A DNA stretch of 64,000 nucleotides from Sinorhizobium fredii USDA 205. GTDB taxonomy: Bacteria; Pseudomonadota; Alphaproteobacteria; Rhizobiales; Rhizobiaceae. This document shows, piece by piece, positions 60,120-64,000 of this stretch (position 1 is the first letter of the stretch; every line of letters starts with the position of its first letter). Both the position numbers and the translations under genes were made by a program. Where the stretch lies: positions 62,001 through 126,000 of the forward strand of contig NZ_AUTC01000189.1 in assembly GCF_001461695.1 (NCBI RefSeq), given 5' to 3'. The notes under the pieces were generated by a model that worked only from the letters and a program-made list of their open reading frames with translations, was not told the origin of the DNA and made no database searches.

Positions 60120-61409
60120 ATGGCTTCGGCCCTCGGCCTTGATTTCGGAACGACCAACTCCGTCCTGGCGCTGGCGCAGGGCACCTCGACCCGCTCCCTC
60201 TTTGTCGAAAGCACCGCCGGCCGGTTCGACACGACGCGGACGGCTCTTTCCTTCCTGAAGCAGCAGGGCCACGCTCCCTTGAAGGTGGAAGCGGGACAGG
60301 CGGCAATCCGCGAGTTCATCGACAATCCCGGCGAATGCCGTTTCCTTCAGTCGATCAAGACCTTTGCGGCAAGCGCGCTTTTTCAGGGCACGCTGGTCTT
60401 TGCGAAGCGGCATGAGTTCGAAGACTTGATGTACGGCTTCCTGGCGCGCCTCAGGGATTACGCCGGAGACGACTGGAACGACGCATTGCGGCGACTCGTC
60501 GTTGGGCGTCCGGTGCAATTTGCCGGCGCAAGGCCGGACGAAGGGCTGGCCCTCGAGCGCTACAGCCGCGCGCTCGCACGTTTCGATTTTCCGGAAATTC
60601 ACTACGTCTATGAACCGGTTGCGGCCGCCTTCTATTTCGCCCGCAAGCTCGAGCGCGATGCGACGGTGCTCGTCGCAGATTTCGGCGGTGGGACGACGGA
60701 CTATTCGATCATTCGCTTCGAAAGCCGCGGCGGACGGCTGATCGCGACGCCGATCGGGCATTCCGGTGTCGGCGTCGCCGGCGATCACTTCGACTTCCGC
60801 ATCATCGACAACATCGTCGCCCCGCTCATTGGAAAGGGGAGTCTGTTCAAGAGCTTCGACAAACTGCTTGAAGTCCCGTCGAGCTACTACGCCAATTTCG
60901 GTCGTTGGAACCAGCTCTCGATCTTCAAGACCCTGAAGGACTTTGCGGAGTTGAAGAAGCTCGTCCGCACGAGCCTCGAGCCGGAGAAACTCGAGACGTT
61001 CGTTGATCTCATCGAACATGACGAAGGCTACCCGCTCTACCAGGCGGTCTCGGCTGCGAAGATGCGCCTGTCGCAGGAGGAGGAGACCGAGTTCTTCTTC
61101 GCGCCGCTTGGGGAGGGCTCACGGCGCAGTGTCAGGCGCGGGGACTTCGAGGCCTGGATCGCCCCCGACCTCGCCCGTATCGAAGCAGCCCTCGACGAGG
61201 TGCTTGTCACGACATCGACTGCGCCGGCGGAAATCGACAGGGTCTTCCTGACCGGCGGCACATCCTTCGTGCCCGCCGTCCGCCGGCTTTTCGACAATCG
61301 CTTCGGCCGCGAGCGGATCGAAAGCGGCGGAGAGCTTCTGTCGATCGCCCACGGGCTTGCGCTGATCGGCGAGCGTGAGGACATCACGGCCTGGACGATC
61401 GCTGCGTAA
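60120..61409 (+). CDS. Hsp70-family protein, YegD-like
   Basis: A 429-residue protein with an Hsp70-type ATPase domain: phosphate-1 loop ALGLDFGTTNSVLALAQG, phosphate-2 LVADFGGGTTDYSIIRFE near residue 183 and adenosine site VFLTGGTSFVPAVRRLF near residue 380. There is no C-terminal substrate-binding domain or lid, as in E. coli YegD, so it is not a standard DnaK. Its clients are unknown. The gene is divergent from etfD across 266 bp. Confidence 0.88.
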   Translation: MASALGLDFGTTNSVLALAQGTSTRSLFVESTAGRFDTTRTALSFLKQQGHAPLKVEAGQAAIREFIDNPGECRFLQSIKTFAASALFQGTLVFAKRHEFEDLMYGFLARLRDYAGDDWNDALRRLVVGRPVQFAGARPDEGLALERYSRALARFDFPEIHYVYEPVAAAFYFARKLERDATVLVADFGGGTTDYSIIRFESRGGRLIATPIGHSGVGVAGDHFDFRIIDNIVAPLIGKGSLFKSFDKLLEVPSSYYANFGRWNQLSIFKTLKDFAELKKLVRTSLEPEKLETFVDLIEHDEGYPLYQAVSAAKMRLSQEEETEFFFAPLGEGSRRSVRRGDFEAWIAPDLARIEAALDEVLVTTSTAPAEIDRVFLTGGTSFVPAVRRLFDNRFGRERIESGGELLSIAHGLALIGEREDITAWTIAA

Positions 61410-61459
61410 ATGTCCCGCCCGCCGCTGGACCGCTTTCGCCGATCTGCTAAGTTCCGCCC

Positions 61460-62338
61460 ATGATCTCGGCCAACGACCTGTCCCCTTCGGAACTCGCCGC
61501 CCTTCTTGCTTTCCATGCGGAAGCGGGCGTCGAATGGTTGCTTGAGGACGAGCCCGTCGATCGGCTGGCGGAATTCGAAGCGATGAAGGCCAAGCGCGCC
61601 GACGCGCGGGCTGCCCCGCAAGTCCGACAGGCCACATCCCCGGAGGTCCAGAGTGGTCGAGTTCAAACGGCGACTTCGGGCAAGAGCCGAGACGCTTTTC
61701 CCAACGCGCCGGCAACGCCAACGGTGGCGATCCCCGACGAGCAGGCGGTCAGCGAGGCGCGATTCGCCGCCGAAAGCGCCCGATCGCTCGCCGAGTTGCG
61801 CACGGCGATGGAGGCTTTTACCGGCTGCAACCTGAAAAACAGCGCCCGCAACCTCGTTTTTGCCGACGGTAACGCTGCATCCGGCATCATGGTCGTCGGG
61901 CCGATGCCCTATGCGGAGGACGACCGGGACGGCCAGCCCTTCGCCGGCAGGCACGGCGATATGCTCGAACGGATGCTTTCCGGCATCGGCCTCTCGAGGT
62001 CCGACATTCTGCTCACCAATGTCGTGCCCTGGCGGCCACCCGGAAACCGTGTGCCAAGCGGCCGGGAGGCCGATATCTGCCGCCCCTTCGTCGAGCGGCA
62101 GATTGCGCTCGCGGAGCCGAGGCACGTGCTTCTGCTCGGCAATTTCACCGCCCGCTTCTTCTTCGGCACCAACGAGACGATCCATCAGACGCGGGGGCAA
62201 TGGCGCGAGCTTTCCGCCGGCGGCCATCTCGTGCCGGCGCTGGCGACGTTGCACCCCCAGGATCTCATCTCCGCACCGGTCAACAAGCGTTTCGCCTGGC
62301 AAGATCTCCTGGCTTTCAAGGCCCGGATCAGCGGCTGA
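61460..62338 (+). CDS. Uracil-DNA glycosylase superfamily protein (family 4-like) with altered motifs
   Basis: 292 residues. The first 110 are a variable Ala/Glu-rich part; the rest is a UDG fold with VFADGNAASGIMVVGPMPYAEDDRDGQPFAG (in place of GEAPGxxED), NVVPWRPPGNRVPSGREADICRPF and LATLHPQDLI (motif with HP). Two of the four iron-sulfur cysteines of family 4 appear replaced: position one by Phe in AFTGCNLK and position three by Trp in VPWRPP. It may be a cluster-free branch seen in alphaproteobacteria. Role in uracil removal is likely but not certain. ATG 61460 follows yegD by 50 bp on the same strand. Confidence 0.8.
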   Translation: MISANDLSPSELAALLAFHAEAGVEWLLEDEPVDRLAEFEAMKAKRADARAAPQVRQATSPEVQSGRVQTATSGKSRDAFPNAPATPTVAIPDEQAVSEARFAAESARSLAELRTAMEAFTGCNLKNSARNLVFADGNAASGIMVVGPMPYAEDDRDGQPFAGRHGDMLERMLSGIGLSRSDILLTNVVPWRPPGNRVPSGREADICRPFVERQIALAEPRHVLLLGNFTARFFFGTNETIHQTRGQWRELSAGGHLVPALATLHPQDLISAPVNKRFAWQDLLAFKARISG

Positions 62339-62477
62339 CGGGCGCGGCTCGACAGGTGAAGGAAATATGAACAAAGCCATGCAATTCGCGCATGTCAGCG
62401 CCGCGTTTTAATGCGTTGCAAAAGAGATGCTGCATCGCAATATAGAGCAACGGGAGGAATGGATAAGGAATTGAACC

Positions 62478-62657
62478 ATGACTGCCCGCTTTCGCCCGAT
62501 CCACAGCAGCTTTGAGACGCTCCGCCAGGCCCGCGTCGCGCTGCGGACGCCGTACAACAGCTTCGGCAAGGTAGCCAATGAGCAGATGACGGCAATCGGC
62601 CTGGCGCGCACCACGCGCCACCCCGCACAAATCTACGCCGATTTCATTCAACGCTGA
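62478..62657 (+). CDS. 59-residue hypothetical protein
   Basis: A short frame from ATG 62478 with AAGGA 9 nt upstream. The product begins MTARFRPIHSSFETLRQARV, is basic in its first half and has NEQMTAIGLARTTRHPAQI in the second, faintly like the DIGLSR segment of DUF1127 micro-proteins. There is no signal peptide. It is followed by a RIME-type repeat 35 bp away. Whether it is expressed cannot be judged from sequence. Confidence 0.45.
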   Translation: MTARFRPIHSSFETLRQARVALRTPYNSFGKVANEQMTAIGLARTTRHPAQIYADFIQR

Positions 62658-62691
62658 CCTCTGCAGAGTGCCAGCCTTCTTGCCTGCTGCA

Positions 62692-62790
62692 TGATTCCTC
62701 AAAATCGGAATCGATTTAAGGACAAATTCATGCAGCATTTCAAAGTGCTACGCGACCTTGGCGCGTCCGATCGGACGCGCGGCGCTGTAG
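62692..62790 (-). repeat. RIME-type rhizobial intergenic mosaic element, copy 2
   Basis: The complement starts CTACAGCGCCGCGCGTCCGA and continues with GCACTTTGAA, GCTGCA and TTTGTCCTTAAATCGA, matching copy 1 at 46464 over nearly its whole length. The GCGCGTCC/GGACGCGC arms and the outer palindromes are kept, with compensating changes in the first stem (TCTTATCAGA against TCCGATCGGA). Confidence 0.72.
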
Positions 62791-62809
62791 CGCTTGCCGG
62801 AGTACGATC

Positions 62810-62950
62810 ATGTCTATCCGCAGCCTGCTCGACACAATTTCCGACATCGGCACCGCCGTCCGGGCTTCGCGCGAGTTCAGCAGGCTGAGCACGGTCAAGG
62901 ATGCCCGCCGCGCGCACCGCGTTGCCGTGAGCCCGTTGCTGCCCAACTGA
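62810..62950 (+). CDS. 46-residue hypothetical protein next to a RIME repeat
   Basis: ATG 62810 has GGAG 7 nt upstream, better than most chance frames. The product begins MSIRSLLDTISDIGTAVRAS and continues REFSRLSTVKDARRAHRVA, an amphipathic basic helix without signal peptide. It starts 20 bp after the repeat and ends 5 bp before a perfect hairpin terminator, so it forms a compact transcription unit. No family is recognised, although such basic micro-proteins are frequent in rhizobia. Confidence 0.5.
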   Translation: MSIRSLLDTISDIGTAVRASREFSRLSTVKDARRAHRVAVSPLLPN

Positions 62951-62954
62951 TCCG

Positions 62955-63001
62955 CTAAAGCACGTCGCATTCAATGCGACGTGCTTTAGGTCTTTGTTTT
63001 T
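62955..63001 (+). terminator. Perfect hairpin terminator
   Basis: A 16-bp perfect stem CTAAAGCACGTCGCAT with its complement around TCA is followed by GTCTTTGTTTTTG. It lies 4 bp after the 46-codon gene. The stem is also part of a common rhizobial repeat, so it may be a mobile palindrome used as a terminator. Confidence 0.82.
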
Positions 63002-63051
63002 GTGCATGTCGTTGTCCCAAAACCGCTGCACACTTTTGGGCTCCATGCATT
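62955..63051. repeat. Rhizobial palindromic repeat unit
   Basis: The hairpin above continues into GTGCATGTCGTTGTCCCAAAA and TTTTGGGCTCCATGCA, nested inverted repeats (CCCAAAA/TTTTGGG inside TGCATG/CATGCA). I recall this combination as a frequent intergenic repeat in Rhizobiaceae; only one full copy is in the window. Confidence 0.55.
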
Positions 63052-63104
63052 AGCCGCATCGAAGACGACACAGTTCGCGATTGGCGGGCCAAGCGCAATG
63101 GGCT

Positions 63105-64000
63105 TCAGCCCTGCGGCGTGACGTGCTTGCGCGCCCCCTTCCGCTCAAGGCCGAGCCGGTGTTCGCGGAAGATGATGAAGATGCCCGCTCCAACGACGAT
63201 CGCCGTGCCAATCAGCATGGCGGCCGTCGGTACGTCGCCGAAGAGGACATAGCCGATGACGATGCCGAGCACGATCGAGGTGTATTCGAACGGCGCGATC
63301 GTCGACATGTCGGCGTGGCGATAGCTCTCCGTCAACAGGATCTGGGCGACACCGCCGCAGAAGCCGGCAAGCATCAAAAGCAGGAAGGATGTCCACGACA
63401 TCGCCGACCAGCCGAAGGGCAGTGTCGCGAGGGAAAACACTGCCGCGGAGAGGGAGAAGTAAAGAACGATCGTATGGGTGCGCTCCGTCTGCACCAGCCG
63501 GCGGACGAGAACCATCGCGACCGCTCCGAGCGTCGCCGAAAGCAGCACCGCGACCGCACCCAACGCCTCCGACGAGCCTAGACCTCCTTCGTCGAACAAT
63601 GTCAGGCGCGGCCAGGTGATGATCAGCACGCCGACAAGGCCGATGGTCACCGCGGACCACCGGTAGAGCCGGACGATCTCGCCGAGAAACAGCGCAGCAA
63701 AGGCAACCGCCAGCAGCGGCATCGCGTAGCCGATCGCGATCGCCTCCGGAAGCGGCAGATGCACAAGCCCGTAGAAGCCACAGCTCATCGACAGAATGCC
63801 GACGAAGCCGCGCGCCACATGCCCCGCGACATTGTTGGTCCGGAAGGCGTCGCGCAACTGGCCGCGACAGGCCAGGAATCCCAGAATCGGCACCATGGCG
63901 AAGGCGGATCGATAGAAGGTGATCTGGCCCGTGGCGATATCGCTGCCGGCCGCCTTGATGCAGGTCGCCATGCAAACGAAGACGATGACAGACAGGACCT
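63105..64000 (-). CDS. EamA/DMT-family transporter, N-terminus outside the window
   Basis: At least 298 residues; the frame stays open past MATCIKAAGSDIATGQITFYR to the window edge (VLSVIVFV precedes it), so the first helix starts beyond 64000. Two EamA repeats are visible: first with FRTNNVAGHVARGFVGILSM and GYAMPLLAVAFAALFLGE, second with EALGAVAVLLSATLGAVAMV and PFEYTSIVLGIVIGYVLFGD. The tail is basic (FREHRLGLERKGARKH). It is a ten-helix exporter of an unknown metabolite, similar in design to but not a close copy of the one at 54699. Confidence 0.86.
   Translation of the reverse strand, partial: VLSVIVFVCMATCIKAAGSDIATGQITFYRSAFAMVPILGFLACRGQLRDAFRTNNVAGHVARGFVGILSMSCGFYGLVHLPLPEAIAIGYAMPLLAVAFAALFLGEIVRLYRWSAVTIGLVGVLIITWPRLTLFDEGGLGSSEALGAVAVLLSATLGAVAMVLVRRLVQTERTHTIVLYFSLSAAVFSLATLPFGWSAMSWTSFLLLMLAGFCGGVAQILLTESYRHADMSTIAPFEYTSIVLGIVIGYVLFGDVPTAAMLIGTAIVVGAGIFIIFREHRLGLERKGARKHVTPQG

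Noticed and set aside
1..64000. CRISPR array, rRNA operon or replication origin
   Set aside because: No regularly spaced repeats, no rRNA-like sequence and no origin-type cluster were noticed while reading the window.

Overview
The window is high-GC chromosomal DNA from an alphaproteobacterium of the order Rhizobiales, most probably Sinorhizobium (Ensifer). This rests on the lpsL-rkpK pair, rhizobial RopA-type porins, an era-rnc-lepB-acpS cluster beside rel and rpoZ, DUF3563 and DUF2062 genes, and RIME-like intergenic repeats. From memory the gene order resembles the S. meliloti chromosome; no database was searched. It is mostly core chromosome with a few accessory patches.

Layout. 0-5.3 kb: the end of an NrtR-type regulator, a periplasmic Cu/Zn superoxide dismutase and the NAD operon nadA-nadB-nadC, with a 29-bp palindrome in the nadA promoter. 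5.3-11.1 kb: an MFS carrier, a MOSC protein, an HD phosphohydrolase and a giant DUF2339 membrane protein. 11.3-16.4 kb: phoX behind a PHO box, recO, an L,D-transpeptidase lipoprotein, and an ArsR regulator divergent from an SRPBCC-VOC pair. 16.4-19.4 kb: lpsL and rkpK, which make UDP-glucuronate and UDP-galacturonate. 19.5-25.9 kb: tex, cfa, a glutathionyl-hydroquinone reductase and a GDPD protein. 25.9-32.7 kb: acpS, lepB, rnc, era, rel, rpoZ and two small conserved genes. 33-38.5 kb: a NYN protein, smpB-dapA, a soluble lytic transglycosylase and a hydrolase. 38.7-42.1 kb: two nearly identical porin genes facing each other around a lone tyrosine recombinase. 42.7-50.5 kb: tRNA-Ser(GCU), two PilZ proteins, an aminotransferase, small secreted proteins, a GST and AMP nucleosidase. 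49.5-58 kb: a flippase-like protein, a GT2 and an ArnT-like glycosyltransferase, a lipid-kinase-like protein, an Lrp regulator with an EamA exporter, and an incomplete betaine-type ABC system. 58-64 kb: ETF-ubiquinone oxidoreductase, a YegD-type Hsp70, an atypical uracil-DNA glycosylase, two micro-ORFs embedded in repeats, and a partial EamA transporter.

Two genes, nadB (about 3519) and the lytic transglycosylase (about 36277), are each split by one missing base at a TTTCG context. Shared sequence errors are as likely as true pseudogenes.

The locus most worth attention is the porin-recombinase-porin array. The two porins share 210 bp of perfect identity, including silent sites, from the ribosome-binding site into the mature N-terminus. 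Both place the Shine-Dalgarno in the loop of a hairpin ending at the start codon. They are convergent inverted repeats around an intact tyrosine recombinase, and one carries an extra DGDG acidic loop. RopA-type porins are phage receptors in S. meliloti, so a receptor-diversification cassette is a testable hypothesis, not a demonstrated one.
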